Below, one piece after another: positions 26,601-35,326 of a stretch of DNA of 64,000 nucleotides. The translations under genes were made by a program, and so were the position numbers. Below the pieces are notes generated by a model. The model ran no database searches and was not told where the DNA came from. It saw nothing but the letters and a program-made list of their open reading frames with translations. The DNA is from a bacterium. Its GTDB lineage: Bacteria; Vulcanimicrobiota; Vulcanimicrobiia; Vulcanimicrobiales; Vulcanimicrobiaceae. Location: assembly GCA_021832345.1 (NCBI GenBank), contig JAKBKY010000001.1, forward strand, positions 706,385 through 770,384, given 5' to 3'. Numbering within the stretch: the stretch's first letter is position 1; every line of letters starts with the position of its first letter.

Positions 26601-26713
26601 AACCAGGCCGGGTTAACGGTGCTGCGCGCGGTGGCCGCACGAGCGGTCGTTGCCGTCAGCAGCGCGGGAAGGGCAAGGGCGAGCGTGAGGCACGCACAGA
26701 TGAATCGTCGCAT
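23669..26713 (-). CDS. Secreted BNR/sortilin-type beta-propeller protein
   Basis: A protein of 1014 residues with a signal peptide (RRFICACLTLALALPALLTA...ARA). Residues 35-700 contain many copies of an Asp-box-like repeat, for example NNAGRTWTPIF, HNAGKSWQHIG, MNGGKTWSKVL, TDGGKTWTHL and KNAGASWKLM, which build one or two beta-propellers like those of Vps10/sortilin and exo-acting glycosidases. The last 300 residues form a separate domain with Pro-rich beta segments and a helical tail. Proteins like this are often labelled glycosyl hydrolase, but no catalytic residues can be assigned here. Confidence 0.78.
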   Translation of the reverse strand: MRRFICACLTLALALPALLTATTARAATARSTVNPAWFAGLHWRLIGPFRGGRALAVTGVPGRPNRYYFGAVDGGVWETNNAGRTWTPIFDHEKIASIGAIAVAPSAPRTIYVGSGEADMRSDIAYGNGMYVSHNAGKSWQHIGLRKSKQIGSVVVDPHNADIAYVAALGNQYASNTTRGVFKTMNGGKTWSKVLYKNAKTGAIDLSMDPRNPNVLYAALWETRRPPWNVYPPSNGPGSGLYKTTDGGKTWTHLTAGLPLHVGRIGVAVSPADPQRVYAIVDSGPTHGGLYVSKNAGASWKLMDNHHRIWKRGWYFGGVTADPKNVNEVYVMDTSTYRSTDGGRSFTAIKGAPGGDDYHTLWVNPGNTSHMILGGDQGVVVSVDDAKTWSSWYNQPTGQFYHVITDNRFPYWVYGTQQDSGAVAVPSRSRHAFIEDRDWLPINAGSEDGYLAPDPLHPQLVFGDGLGAASVGVTVENIDLGWMQTIDPTLAYPSHTWRWDWTLPLIFSKSGKTLYFGNQRIFATTNGGSSWRMISPDLSRKKPAIPPNLDLSTIADNDGVSRPGVVYTIAPSPIVHGLIWAGTDDGNIWITHNGGKLWKKITPPQLTAWSKVTMIDASHANPNVAYAAIDRHRLNDYHPYIYRTADGGAHWKLISAGIPNGSFVNVVREDPKVPSLLYAGTERGMEVSFDTGKHWQPLQLNLPVSSVRDIALHGADVVIATHGRGLWIMDDASLLRQIAALRRAKNLFFAAPQAAYLLLTGSDEGTPLPLDEPLAKNPPNGAIFDYVVKHPLRTPLVITVRDAGGAVMRTWSSADKPVVINPHSLDIPMYWVHPKQPPSAGLGGHRFVWGMHAGSKDGPWALPGTYTVTISANGHTHTHRVVLRKDPRIAATVADLQAQYAMAQAINARIAQVTQLRKQAKLLLARRTLPPAQARILRLQIIGVTPPANPDNSVGTLPTDFTSLLFLSGAYTYLEGAVESAPVAPTIGMRTGLRKLDAVFARTRARLAALQRKR

Positions 26714-26858
26714 GGAGGATTCTTCCGCGGCGGCGCAAGCAAGCCTACATGGTAGCGGAGGATCGTGCAGGAGTGCCTGCATCGACATCCGCCAGACAGG
26801 CGACGACCTGGCATGAGCGCGGCGATCGCCCGCGGGAGGTCCGGGCGAGTTCTATCGG

Positions 26859-27932
26859 CTACCAGCCGCCGCCCGAGTCGCCGCCTCCGCCGCCGAAGCC
26901 ACCGCCGACATCACCGAAGCCGCCGCCGCCCCAGTCGCCGCCGCTGGCAGCGCCCATGTCGGCTTGCCCCGGGTCATTGGCCCAGCCGCCGGCATCCGGC
27001 GCAGCGCCGCCCATCATCCCGCCGCCCATGCCGCCACCCATCATGCCGCCACCCATCAGGCCACCGAAGAGCATATTGCCGAGGAACGCTCCACCCAGCC
27101 CCCCGAGCATGCCGCTTAAGAATCCGCCGCCGTGGGGTTGCGCCATCGGTTGGCCCGGCACGCCGGGTTGCCCCGGGACCGGCGCGCCGGGCTGCGCTGC
27201 GGCTGGTGCGCCGGGTTGAGCGCCGGTCAGCGCCGGCGTTCCAGGTGCTGCCGGCTGTCCAGGCGCTTGAGGCGCGACCGGCTGCATGGGATAGGCACCC
27301 GGCGTGTAGCCCCGTTGCAGGCTCCCGGCGCGCATCACCGAGCGTAGGATCATGAACCCGACGAAGATGATCAGCGCCCAGACGAACCACGGGATGCCGC
27401 CGGAACGTGCGGGTGTACGACCGGCGTAGCCTGCGCGCGGCGCGTAGGCCGGTGCGCCGTTACCGGATAGCGAGTTGAGATGCGAATGGTAGATCCCGAG
27501 GATGCCGCCGACGACCGCCGCGAGGCCGCCGTCGAAGTTGCCCGCCTTGAACTGCGACTCCATCGCGCGACGAATCGTGGTGAGGCTCGACCGGCTAAAC
27601 CAGCCGGCTTGGGCACCCGCGTGGTCCGGAGCGATGCAGTCGGTTTGATCGCCTTTGGAGATCAGCACCACCGCGCCGTTGACCTGCTGTTGCGTGGCCG
27701 CCTGCTGCGCGGCGGCGCAGGCGCTCGTCCCGGCAGGCAGTTGCGGCACCGTGACGACCAGCAGCTCTTTGCCCGTTTGAGCGTTGAAGCTGCCGATGCG
27801 CTGATTCTCGCGAGTGACGGCTCCGGGCGTGAACATCGCGGCTCCGTCTTGGATGAACGAGGTGCGCGCGAATGCCGGCGCAGCAAGGCTGCCGACGAGC
27901 GCGGCCGCTAGGGCGATGGTGATGCGATTCAT
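26859..27932 (-). CDS. TPM-domain membrane protein with Gly-rich C terminus
   Basis: A protein of 357 residues. It has a signal peptide (NRITIALAAALVGSLAAPAFA), a TPM-like domain at about 25-180 (FIQDGAAMFTPG, then GKELLVVTVPQLPAG), one membrane segment near 195 (IPWFVWALIIFVGFMILR), then a long Gly/Pro/Met-rich tail (MGGGMMGGGMGGG) ending in Gly-Gly-Gly-Asp-Ser-Gly-Gly-Gly-Trp. This is the usual layout of YgcG-type TPM proteins with a flexible Gly-rich end. GAGG six bases before the ATG at 27932 supports this start over the one four codons upstream. Confidence 0.75.
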   Translation of the reverse strand: MNRITIALAAALVGSLAAPAFARTSFIQDGAAMFTPGAVTRENQRIGSFNAQTGKELLVVTVPQLPAGTSACAAAQQAATQQQVNGAVVLISKGDQTDCIAPDHAGAQAGWFSRSSLTTIRRAMESQFKAGNFDGGLAAVVGGILGIYHSHLNSLSGNGAPAYAPRAGYAGRTPARSGGIPWFVWALIIFVGFMILRSVMRAGSLQRGYTPGAYPMQPVAPQAPGQPAAPGTPALTGAQPGAPAAAQPGAPVPGQPGVPGQPMAQPHGGGFLSGMLGGLGGAFLGNMLFGGLMGGGMMGGGMGGGMMGGAAPDAGGWANDPGQADMGAASGGDWGGGGFGDVGGGFGGGGGDSGGGW

Positions 27933-27951
27933 GGAAAGCCTCATGAAAGTG

Positions 27952-28104
27952 TTAGTGGTGGATCGATTGGGCGATGATGATCATGCCGCCGGCGATCGAG
28001 AAAGCAAAGACGAAGATGAACGCCCAGATGCCGGCTCGCAGCAACATATTGCGGCGTGCGCGGGCGAAGCGGGTTTGATACTGGACGCGCGGACGGTGAC
28101 TCAT
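27952..28104 (-). CDS. Small single-span membrane protein
   Basis: A product of 50 residues: a basic N-terminal stretch (RPRVQYQTRFARARRNMLL) followed by one membrane helix (AGIWAFIFVFAFSIAGGMIII). The ATG overlaps the rsfS stop (ATGA), so it is the last gene of the tsaE-to-rsfS operon. No family recognised. Confidence 0.6.
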   Translation of the reverse strand: MSHRPRVQYQTRFARARRNMLLRAGIWAFIFVFAFSIAGGMIIIAQSIHH

Positions 28105-28442
28105 GAACTCCCTACACTGCGAGCCGGGGCATCGGCCCACAGACGCTCAAGATTATAGAATGCCCGCTGCTCGGGCGTGAAGACATGGACGATCACATCG
28201 CCTGCGTCGATCAGGATCCAATCTCCGGTGGTGTAGCCTTCCACGCGACGAACGGGCGAACCGCTCGCCTTGACCGCCTCGACCACCGCGTCGGCGATAG
28301 CGCGCGTTTGGATCTTTGAACGACCGCTGACGATCACAAAGGTATCGGCGAGAATCGTTTTGTGCGCAACGCCGAGCGCCGTGAACTCTTCGCCCTTCTT
28401 ATCGAGTGCCGCTTGACGAACGACGTCGAGTAACTCCGCCAG
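28101..28442 (-). CDS. rsfS: Ribosomal silencing factor RsfS, probable CTG start
   Basis: RsfS binds ribosomal protein L14 (uL14) and blocks subunit joining. The core shows ILADTFVIVSGRSKIQTRAI, VEGYTTGDWILIDAGDVIVHVF and ERLWADAP. The first in-frame ATG/GTG/TTG is a GTG at 28337, which would delete the N-terminal helix and first strand present in the family (LAELLDVVRQAALDKKGEEF, then TALGVAHKTILADTF). A CTG at 28442 restores a full 113-residue protein and has GAGGAGG six bases upstream, overlapping the yqeK stop. The CTG start is therefore inferred with fair confidence. Confidence 0.8.
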   Translation of the reverse strand: MAELLDVVRQAALDKKGEEFTALGVAHKTILADTFVIVSGRSKIQTRAIADAVVEAVKASGSPVRRVEGYTTGDWILIDAGDVIVHVFTPEQRAFYNLERLWADAPARSVGSS

Positions 28443-28454
28443 ACCCTGCCTCCT

Positions 28455-29027
28455 CTACTCCGCCGCACCAAAGGTGCGCGCAGCCTGCAGCGTTTGCGGC
28501 GCGGCGGCCAACCCCTGCGCTTGGAGGTACCTCAGGTTGAAGACCAGCGTTTCACGCATGGCGGCGCCCAGGTCGACTCGGGCCAGGCGCGCCAGCTCCG
28601 CGCGTTCGGGGAAGTCGCGCCCGGGTTCGAGGCCATCGGCCAGATAGAGGATGCAATCGAGCGGCGACATGGCCGCTGCGGCGACCGTGTGCTTCTCGAT
28701 GGCGGAGAGGACTTCAGGGTCCCCGACGCCATAGCGTTCGTTTGCCAGCGCCGCGCTCAGGCGCGCGTGCAGCACGATGGGGTTGGCGGCTTCGAAGTCG
28801 TCGATCGGCATACGACGCACGGTGCACTCGGTGATGAGGCGCTGACGGTTGAAGGGGCGTGCCAGGTCGTGCAGCATGCCGGCTAGACGCGCCTTGCGCG
28901 GGTCGATACCATGAGCCTGCGCCAGAAGATCGGCGAGACGCGCGACGCGCACGACGTGGGCGTAGCGATGTGTCTGGCCGAGATCGTCGCTGACGCGCCG
29001 GGCGAGCGCCGGAAACGAGTCCCTCAC
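28455..29027 (-). CDS. yqeK: HD-domain hydrolase, YqeK-type (predicted Ap4A hydrolase)
   Basis: A protein of 190 residues with HD signatures: THRYAHVVRVARLADLLA, AGMLHDLARPF (His-Asp pair), ANPIVLHARLSAALA, and ILYLADGLEPGRDFP. This is the YqeK family, which hydrolyses diadenosine tetraphosphate symmetrically. YqeK next to RsfS is a common bacterial arrangement. The GTG at 29027 overlaps the rimI stop (GTGA) and removes an unconserved N-terminal extension. Confidence 0.82.
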   Translation of the reverse strand: MRDSFPALARRVSDDLGQTHRYAHVVRVARLADLLAQAHGIDPRKARLAGMLHDLARPFNRQRLITECTVRRMPIDDFEAANPIVLHARLSAALANERYGVGDPEVLSAIEKHTVAAAAMSPLDCILYLADGLEPGRDFPERAELARLARVDLGAAMRETLVFNLRYLQAQGLAAAPQTLQAARTFGAAE

Positions 29028-29533
29028 GCCAGCATCGCGCGTTGCGCGCTGAAACGATGCTGGTAGAGCGCTCCGCGCAGGTTGCCCGCCCACATCACCA
29101 GGGCGTTCTCGTCATTATCGGTGTAGTATCCCTTGCGCACGGTGACGGTCGTAAAGCCGTACTTGCGATAGAGGCGCTGCGCGATCACGTTGCTTTCGCG
29201 TACTTCGAGCGTGATCCAGGCGGCGCCGCGCTGCGTTGCCTCGGCGATCAGGTGCGCCATCATGCGCTCGCCCAAGCGTTGCCCGCGGCGTGCGGGATCG
29301 ACCGCCACGGTCGTGACGTGCGAGTCTTCCAGGATGACCCAGATGCCGCCGTAGGCCACGACCTCATCACCCAGACGCCCGACGTAGTAGTGCGCAACCT
29401 TGTTCGTGGTGAGTTCGGTGTAGAATGCATCGGCGGGCCACTGCGTCGTAAACGAGGCGCGTTCGATGCGCAGCACGTCGCGCACGTCGGTGGCGAGCAT
29501 CGGTTCGATCGAGAGCTCCGGCATCGTCACCAT
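29024..29533 (-). CDS. rimI: Ribosomal protein S18-alanine N-acetyltransferase
   Basis: A GNAT protein of 169 residues: VLRIERASFTTQWPADAF at the N terminus, TVAVDPARRGQRLGERMMAHLI (acetyl-CoA loop) near 90, then LEVRESNVIAQRLYRKYGF. These are the RimI signatures. The start is the ATG just after the tsaB stop; a longer frame would run back into tsaB. The tsaE-tsaB-rimI order is conserved in many bacteria. Confidence 0.85.
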   Translation of the reverse strand: MVTMPELSIEPMLATDVRDVLRIERASFTTQWPADAFYTELTTNKVAHYYVGRLGDEVVAYGGIWVILEDSHVTTVAVDPARRGQRLGERMMAHLIAEATQRGAAWITLEVRESNVIAQRLYRKYGFTTVTVRKGYYTDNDENALVMWAGNLRGALYQHRFSAQRAMLA

Positions 29534-29534
29534 G

Positions 29535-30185
29535 CTAGAAGCGCCCGATCTTCGCGGCGGGTGCTTCACCGTAGTCGGCGACGATCGCGTGCGAGGATGC
29601 CGCGGGCTGGGCGCCGGCGGCAAGCTGAGCGAGCGCCAGGGCCGGCGAGGCGAATCTGGGGAGCAGGGTATTCACGGTCACCCCGCGTTCGGCAAGCGCC
29701 GCGCAGACGTCCTCCGTCGCCCCGACGATCGCCAGCGGCTCCTCGACGGCCTCGGGCAGCACGCTTGCCAGGGCTGCAGCGATCGGCCCCGAGGCACGCC
29801 GGGTGGCCTGCGGGCTGCGGTAACGCACCGAGACGACGCCCGCACGGCCCTGCACGACGGCAAGCACCGTGGGCAGGCTGTAGCCGGCTTCGCGCAGGTC
29901 AAACGACGAGATGCCGACGAGCGGCAGCTCCCAGGCCAGCGCCAGGGACTTGGCGTAGGCAACCGCGATCCGCAGTCCGGTGAACCCTCCGGGCCCCACA
30001 CCGACGGCGAGACGGTCGAGCTCGGCAGGCGTGATGGCCGCGGTGCGCAGCAGCTCGGCGAGGGCGCCGAGCCCGGCCTCCAGGGCGGTGACGGCGGGCA
30101 GCTCGGCGCAGGCGACGGGCTCGCCGTCGCGGGCCAGCGCCGCCGAGAAGCTGCCCAGCGCGCCGTCGAAGGCCAGGACGATCAT
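29535..30185 (-). CDS. tsaB: tRNA t6A37 threonylcarbamoyl transfer complex protein TsaB
   Basis: A protein of 216 residues of the ASKHA-like TsaB family. It starts with MIVLAFDGALGSFSAAL and has VGVGPGGFTGLRIAVAYAKSLAL near 60, the classic TsaB signature. TsaB pairs with TsaD and TsaE to place the threonylcarbamoyl group on A37 of ANN-decoding tRNAs. The ATG overlaps the tsaE stop (ATGA). tsaD and tsaC are not in the window. Confidence 0.88.
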   Translation of the reverse strand: MIVLAFDGALGSFSAALARDGEPVACAELPAVTALEAGLGALAELLRTAAITPAELDRLAVGVGPGGFTGLRIAVAYAKSLALAWELPLVGISSFDLREAGYSLPTVLAVVQGRAGVVSVRYRSPQATRRASGPIAAALASVLPEAVEEPLAIVGATEDVCAALAERGVTVNTLLPRFASPALALAQLAAGAQPAASSHAIVADYGEAPAAKIGRF

Positions 30186-30604
30186 GCCGGCTCTCGGATG
30201 GCGACCGTTCGCGGCCCGGCTCCGGCGCCGTCGATCTCCACCTCGTAGCGGCGAGCGGGCAACAGGGAAGGTGCATGACGCCACCACTCCACCAGGACGA
30301 TGGCCTCGCCGTCGAAGGCCTCTTCGAGGCCCAGCTCCGGCAGTTCCCTTGGATCCTCGATGCGGTAGAGGTCGAGGTGCTCGATCGGCGGCGTTCCCGG
30401 GTAGCGGTGGCGAAAGACGAAGGTGGGGCTCGAGACCGGGTCGCCGCCCAAGCGTGCCTCGACGAGGGCGCGCACGAAGGCCGTCTTGCCGGCGCCCAAG
30501 GGGCCCGCGAGCGCCACGACGTCGCCCGGCATGAGGCGGGCGCCGAAGTCGGCGGCCAACATCGCGAGGTCGGCTTCGGTCGTGCAAGTACGGCGCAGGA
30601 TCAC
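30182..30604 (-). CDS. tsaE: tRNA t6A37 biosynthesis ATPase TsaE
   Basis: A P-loop protein of 140 residues: LAGPLGAGKTAFVRAL (Walker A) near 40, VSSPTFVFRHRYPG, then HLDLYRIEDPRELPELGLEE and IVLVEWWRHAPSLLP. These are all TsaE hallmarks. The GTG at 30604 gives the standard N terminus; a frame open far upstream contains unrelated, low-complexity sequence overlapping the divergent small gene. Confidence 0.88.
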   Translation of the reverse strand: MILRRTCTTEADLAMLAADFGARLMPGDVVALAGPLGAGKTAFVRALVEARLGGDPVSSPTFVFRHRYPGTPPIEHLDLYRIEDPRELPELGLEEAFDGEAIVLVEWWRHAPSLLPARRYEVEIDGAGAGPRTVAIREPA

Positions 30605-30621
30605 CGCGAATCGATTGGCGC

Positions 30622-30822
30622 ATGAACGACGTAGACCATGCTGCGCAGCTTGAGGCCCAGGCCGCAGCCGCCAAGGCGGCGCTCCACGAAGCGGCTCAGG
30701 CGGCGCGGACGCGCCTTGCGGGCGGGTTGATGGCGACTCGCCCGGACGAGCCGCTGCCCGAGCTCGACGAGCCCCTGGTGAAGTTCGATGAAGAGCTTCC
30801 GACCTGGGAAGAAACCCGCTGA
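30622..30822 (+). CDS. Small charged hypothetical protein
   Basis: A product of 66 residues. The first half is an Ala/Gln-rich helix (HAAQLEAQAAAAKAALHEAA) and the second half is acidic and Pro-rich (DEPLPELDEPLVKFDEELP). It starts 18 bases from the divergent tsaE gene and lies upstream of gyrA. No family recognised; the amphipathic helix suggests a small adaptor, or it may not be expressed. Confidence 0.4.
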   Translation: MNDVDHAAQLEAQAAAAKAALHEAAQAARTRLAGGLMATRPDEPLPELDEPLVKFDEELPTWEETR

Positions 30823-30876
30823 TCGCCGAACACCCCAGGAACCAGCGCGGCCAGACCTCTCGCACCATGCTCGGCA

Positions 30877-30898
30877 CGGTTGGCGGCTTAGCCAACCG
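30877..30898 (+). other. Perfect hairpin in the gyrA leader
   Basis: CGGTTGGC and GCCAACCG form an 8-bp stem with a six-base loop (GGCTTA), 59 bases before the gyrA start. No U-run follows, so a simple intrinsic terminator is unlikely. It could be a leader RNA structure or a protein site. Confidence 0.55.
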
Positions 30899-30957
30899 AG
30901 GGCCCTTTGCGGTGCGGTGTCTATGGTTCGCACCATCGAAGCGGAGTTGCCGGCACG

Positions 30958-33462
30958 TTGAATAACGATCTCATCCAACAGGTGAACGTCGAAGAGGAGA
31001 TGCGCGAAAGCTATCTCTCCTATGCGATGTCGGTCATCGTCTCGCGCGCTCTTCCCGATGTGCGCGATGGTCTCAAACCGGTGCAACGGCGCATCCTCTA
31101 CGCGATGCGCGAGATGGGCTTCGATCCCAACAAGCAGCACCGCAAGTGCGCCGGAATCATCGGCGAAGTCCTCAAATCCTACCATCCGCACGGCGACCAG
31201 TCGGTCTACGACGCGCTGGTGCGCATCGCACAGGATTTCACGCTGCGCTACCCGCTTGTGGACGGCCACGGGAACTTCGGATCGATCGATCCCGACCCGC
31301 CGGCCGCGTACCGGTACACCGAAGCTCGGCTGGCGCGCACCGCGCTCGATGCTCTCGGCGACATCGACAAAGAGACGGTTCCGTTCGTTGCGAACTTCGA
31401 TAACCAGGGCACGGAGCCGGTGGTGCTGCCCGGGCGGCTACCTCAACTGCTGATCAACGGCAGCAGCGGTATCGCCGTCGGTATGGCGACCAATATTCCG
31501 CCACACAACCTCAACGAGATCGTCGATGCGATCGCCGCCACCATCGACGACCCCGCGATCGACGACGATGCCCTCTGCGATATCGTGACCGGGCCGGATT
31601 TCCCGACCGGCGGCATCGTCCTGGGCCGCGAAGCGATCCGCCAAGCCTATAAGACGGGGCGCGGCTCGATTGCGATTCGGGGCAAAGCCGAGATCATCGA
31701 AGATCGCGGCAAGCACAAGATCGTCATCACCGAGATCCCCTACCAAGTCTATAAGAGCCGTATCGTCGAGGCGATCGCTGAGGCGCACGCCGAGAAGCGT
31801 ATCGTCGGCATCGCCCGCCTGGATGATGAATCCAACCGCAAAGGCATGCGCGTGGTCGTCGAGCTGCAACGCAGCGCCACGCCGAAGATCGTCCTCAATC
31901 AGCTTTACAAGCATACGCCCTTGCAGTCGAGCTTCGGCTTCAACATGCTCGCCCTCGTACCGGTGGGCGAACCGCGCGCGGACGGCACCGTGGCGCTCGA
32001 GCCGCAGGTGCTCAGCCTCAAGCGGCTGATCGAGCATCACATCAACCATCGCAAGGATGTGGTGGCGCGGCGCACGCGCTTCGATCTGCGCAAGGCGCAG
32101 GAGCGCGCGCATCTGCTCGAAGGCTACCGGATCGCCCTCGATCACATCGACGAAGTCATCGCCATCATTCGGGCCAGCCAAACCACCGACGAAGCCAAGA
32201 GCGGCCTCGTCGCGCGCTTCGCGCTCTCGGATATCCAAGCGCAAGCGATCGTGGATATGCGTCTGCGCACCCTCACCGGCCTCGAACGGCAGAAGATCGA
32301 AGACGAGTACACGGAGCTGGTCAAGCTCATCGCCGAGCTCGAGGATATCCTGGCTTCGGAGCGCCGGGTCTTGCAGATCGTCAAGAACGAAGCGCTCGAA
32401 GTCAAGAAGCGTTTCGGCGACGAACGGCGCACGGAAATCCGTCCGGCGGAAGACGAAATTTCGCTTGAACAACTGATCCCAAACACCGATGTCGTCGTCA
32501 CCTATACGGTGGGCGGTTATATCAAGCGCGTCTCGACCGATACGTTTGCAACGCAGAACCGCGGCGGGCGTGGCGTCATCGGCATCTCGAACCTCAAGCG
32601 GGAAGACGTCGTCCGAAACTTCTTCATGACCAAGACGCACGATCATGTGCTCTTCTTCACGAACAAGGGACGCGTCTATCGCTTACGGGCGTACGAAATC
32701 CCTGATACAACGCGTACCGCGCGCGGAACGGCACTCGTTAATCTCCTGACGTTGCCGCCCGGCGAAGAAGTGACGGCCGTCTTCCCGATCGATCGCTTCG
32801 AAGGCGAGAAGTATCTGGTGATGGTCACTCGGCACGGCGTCATCAAGAAGACGAAGCTCGACGGGTTCGCCAACGTGCGCCGCAACGGGCTCAACGCGGT
32901 GAACCTCGATGAGGCAGATGAACTCTTAGCGGTGGATCTCTCCGACGGCTCGCGCGATATCATCTTGGGCACCGTCAACGGCATGGCCGTTCACTTCAAC
33001 GAGACCGGGGTCCGCCCGATGGGGCGTAACGCTCGCGGTGTGAAGGCGATGACGCTGGATGGCGATGATACCATCATCGCCATGGACGTCGTCGAGAACG
33101 ACCGCAAGGATGTGCTTCTGGTGACGTCGCTTGCCTTCGGTAAACGTACGCCGATCGACGAGTATCGTCACACGGCGCGCGGCGGCAAAGGCGTGAAGGC
33201 CTTCGCGCGCCAGCGCGACGACATCGGCAAGGTCGTCGACCAGCTCCTCGTGGCGCCCGACGACGAGGTGCTGATGATCACCTCCGGCAATCAGGTCATC
33301 CGCCTCAAGGTCTCCGACATTCGCAAGACGGGTCGCGACGCCAAGGGAGTGCGCCTGCAACGGCTGGGCGACGGCGACGAGGTCATCGCGATCACCAATC
33401 TGGGGAAACAGGCAAAGCAACTGATTGGGATCACCGGTGAGCCGCAGCAGACCGAGATCTAG
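30958..33462 (+). CDS. gyrA: DNA gyrase subunit A
   Basis: A topoisomerase subunit of 834 residues. The N terminus [20 protein letters not shown] leads into [14 protein letters not shown], then [19 protein letters not shown] and the catalytic Tyr in [11 protein letters not shown]. The C-terminal half has six-bladed pinwheel repeats and the GyrA box-like segment [11 protein letters not shown]. The TTG at 30958 gives the family N terminus and has GGAG 11 bases upstream; a TTG 17 codons earlier is less likely. The quinolone-resistance region reads [13 protein letters not shown], with Gln-Ser where many species have Ser or Thr at position 83 and Asp at 87. Confidence 0.92.
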   Translation: MNNDLIQQVNVEEEMRESYLSYAMSVIVSRALPDVRDGLKPVQRRILYAMREMGFDPNKQHRKCAGIIGEVLKSYHPHGDQSVYDALVRIAQDFTLRYPLVDGHGNFGSIDPDPPAAYRYTEARLARTALDALGDIDKETVPFVANFDNQGTEPVVLPGRLPQLLINGSSGIAVGMATNIPPHNLNEIVDAIAATIDDPAIDDDALCDIVTGPDFPTGGIVLGREAIRQAYKTGRGSIAIRGKAEIIEDRGKHKIVITEIPYQVYKSRIVEAIAEAHAEKRIVGIARLDDESNRKGMRVVVELQRSATPKIVLNQLYKHTPLQSSFGFNMLALVPVGEPRADGTVALEPQVLSLKRLIEHHINHRKDVVARRTRFDLRKAQERAHLLEGYRIALDHIDEVIAIIRASQTTDEAKSGLVARFALSDIQAQAIVDMRLRTLTGLERQKIEDEYTELVKLIAELEDILASERRVLQIVKNEALEVKKRFGDERRTEIRPAEDEISLEQLIPNTDVVVTYTVGGYIKRVSTDTFATQNRGGRGVIGISNLKREDVVRNFFMTKTHDHVLFFTNKGRVYRLRAYEIPDTTRTARGTALVNLLTLPPGEEVTAVFPIDRFEGEKYLVMVTRHGVIKKTKLDGFANVRRNGLNAVNLDEADELLAVDLSDGSRDIILGTVNGMAVHFNETGVRPMGRNARGVKAMTLDGDDTIIAMDVVENDRKDVLLVTSLAFGKRTPIDEYRHTARGGKGVKAFARQRDDIGKVVDQLLVAPDDEVLMITSGNQVIRLKVSDIRKTGRDAKGVRLQRLGDGDEVIAITNLGKQAKQLIGITGEPQQTEI

Positions 33463-33615
33463 GCGTCGGAACCTTTCTCCGGCTCGCCCGGTTCTAGAAA
33501 TCTGTCGGGCTTGGGGCATTCTTGGATTCGGCAAAAAGCGACCCGAAGACGAAAATGAGCCGAAGGCCGCCGGGTTCCTAGGCTACGATACTATGGAGGT
33601 AATCACAGAGACGAG

Positions 33616-33942
33616 ATGAGCGCGATTGCAGAAGTAACGCAGAAAGACTTTGCGGCCTCGGTGCTGCAGAGCAGTCAGCCGGTGCTGGTCGACTTCTGGG
33701 CACCCTGGTGCGGGCCGTGTAAGATGCTGGGACCGGTGGTTGAAAAAGTCGCATCCGCCCACGCCGGCAAGGCGAAGTTCTTCAAGCTGAATACCGATGA
33801 TAATCCGAGCCTCGCCGGGCAGTATCAGGTCTCCGGGATTCCGTGCCTGATCCTCTTCAAGGACGGTCAGCCGGTCGATCGGATCGTCGGCTACGTCTCC
33901 GAGAACGTGATTGCCTCGATGCTCGGCAAGCATCTGAACTAG
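33616..33942 (+). CDS. trxA: Thioredoxin
   Basis: A protein of 108 residues with FWAPWCGPCKMLGP (active-site WCGPC at 33-37), the cis-Pro segment SGIPCLILFKDG and GYVSENVIASMLGKHL. Length and motif are those of classic TrxA. An eight-codon open frame (33592-33618) overlaps its start in ATGA style. It precedes selA. Confidence 0.92.
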   Translation: MSAIAEVTQKDFAASVLQSSQPVLVDFWAPWCGPCKMLGPVVEKVASAHAGKAKFFKLNTDDNPSLAGQYQVSGIPCLILFKDGQPVDRIVGYVSENVIASMLGKHLN

Positions 33943-33977
33943 ATGGCCCGGCAAGTCATCTAGACCTCGGGGGCGAG

Positions 33978-35315
33978 GTGAATCAAGCGTTGCGCGGCCT
34001 TCCGGCCGTGCATCGTTTTCTTGGAGAACCGGCCATCGCGGCGTTCGAGCCGCTGGTGGGGCGAGAGTGCGTCAAGCGCGCGATCGCCGCCGAGTTGGAC
34101 CGCGCGCGCCTGCGGACCACTCTCGGGTTTGCGGCGCTCCGTGCAGCCGTCCTCAAGCGACTCGAAGTGGAGCTGGCGGCAACCCTGCTTGGGGTCATCA
34201 ACGCCACCGGCATCCTCTTGCATACCAACCTTGGACGCGCGCCGCTAGCCGGCGAAGCGCTCGAAGAGGCCATGCGTATCGGTACCGGTTACTCGAACCT
34301 GGAGTACGATCTGGCCGGCGGTGGGCGCGGCTCGCGCTACGACCGCGTCAGCGGCGTGTTGCGGGAACTCACCGGTGCGCAGGCCGCCCTCGTCGTCAAC
34401 AACTGCGCGGCCGCGGTGCTGCTGATCCTCGATACATTTGCGCGTGGGCGGGAAGTCATCGTCTCACGCAATCAACTCATCGAAATCGGCGGCGGTTTTC
34501 GCCTGCCGGATGTTTTACGGCGCAGCGGCGCGAGCCTGGTTGAGGTCGGTGCGACCAACAAGGTCTACCTCGCCGATTTCGAAGCGGCGCTCTCGCCGCG
34601 AACCGCGCTGCTCTTGCGCACGCATCCGTCGAACTTTTCGATCGAAGGCTTCACGCACGATGTGCCGGGTGCGCAGTTGAGCGAGCTTGGCAAGCGCGCC
34701 GGCGTTCCGGTCGTCGAAGATTTGGGCTCCGGTGCGCTCGTGGATCTCAGGCCGTATGGTTTGCCGCACGAACGCATCGTCGCCGAAGCGGTGGCCGAGG
34801 GCGTCGGTCTGGTTGCGTTCTCGGGCGATAAGCTGCTGGGTGGGCCGCAGGCCGGCATCATTGTCGGCTCGCAGCCGTTGGTGGCGCGCTTGAAGAGCAA
34901 CCCGTTGTTGCGTGCGCTACGCGTTGATAAGCTGACGCTTGCGGCACTGGCTGCAACCTTACGCCTGTATGCAACGCCGGAGTCGTTGCGCCGTATCCCG
35001 TTCTATGCGATGGCGTCGCTTTCGTGTGAGGAGTTACGCCTGCGCGGCGCACGGTATGCGGCACGCTTGCCGGCCGCGTCCGTGGTGGACTGCGCGGCCT
35101 ACGTTGGGGGAGGGTCGCTGGCGCAGGCATCGTTTCCGTCCGTGGCGGTGGCGCTGGCCACCGGCCAGCCGGATGCGCTCGACGTCGCGCTGCGCGCCGG
35201 GCATCCGCCGATCGTCGCACGCATCGAGCATGGGCGCGTGCTGCTCGACCTGCGCACGGTCGCCGAGTGCGATGACGAGCACGTCATCGGCGCACTCGTA
35301 GCGGCAAGCGTGTAA
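33978..35315 (+). CDS. selA: L-seryl-tRNA(Sec) selenium transferase
   Basis: A PLP enzyme of 445 residues that converts Ser-tRNA(Sec) to Sec-tRNA(Sec) with selenophosphate. Features are INATGILLHTNLGRAPL near 75, GSRYDRVSGVLRELTGAQAA near 120, NNCAAAVLLIL, EDLGSGALVDL near 250 and the PLP lysine in FSGDKLLGGPQAG near 285. The GTG start gives the expected N-terminal RALRGLP-type domain; a weak GGCGAGG lies directly before it. selB follows after 11 bases, and the matching tRNA-Sec lies about 11 kb downstream. Confidence 0.9.
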   Translation: MNQALRGLPAVHRFLGEPAIAAFEPLVGRECVKRAIAAELDRARLRTTLGFAALRAAVLKRLEVELAATLLGVINATGILLHTNLGRAPLAGEALEEAMRIGTGYSNLEYDLAGGGRGSRYDRVSGVLRELTGAQAALVVNNCAAAVLLILDTFARGREVIVSRNQLIEIGGGFRLPDVLRRSGASLVEVGATNKVYLADFEAALSPRTALLLRTHPSNFSIEGFTHDVPGAQLSELGKRAGVPVVEDLGSGALVDLRPYGLPHERIVAEAVAEGVGLVAFSGDKLLGGPQAGIIVGSQPLVARLKSNPLLRALRVDKLTLAALAATLRLYATPESLRRIPFYAMASLSCEELRLRGARYAARLPAASVVDCAAYVGGGSLAQASFPSVAVALATGQPDALDVALRAGHPPIVARIEHGRVLLDLRTVAECDDEHVIGALVAASV

Positions 35316-35326
35316 GCGCCTCGGCG

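Noticed and set aside
33592-33618. Eight-codon leader peptide overlapping the trxA start
   Set aside because: It could be translated, but the codons show no regulatory pattern and the stop-start overlap may be chance.
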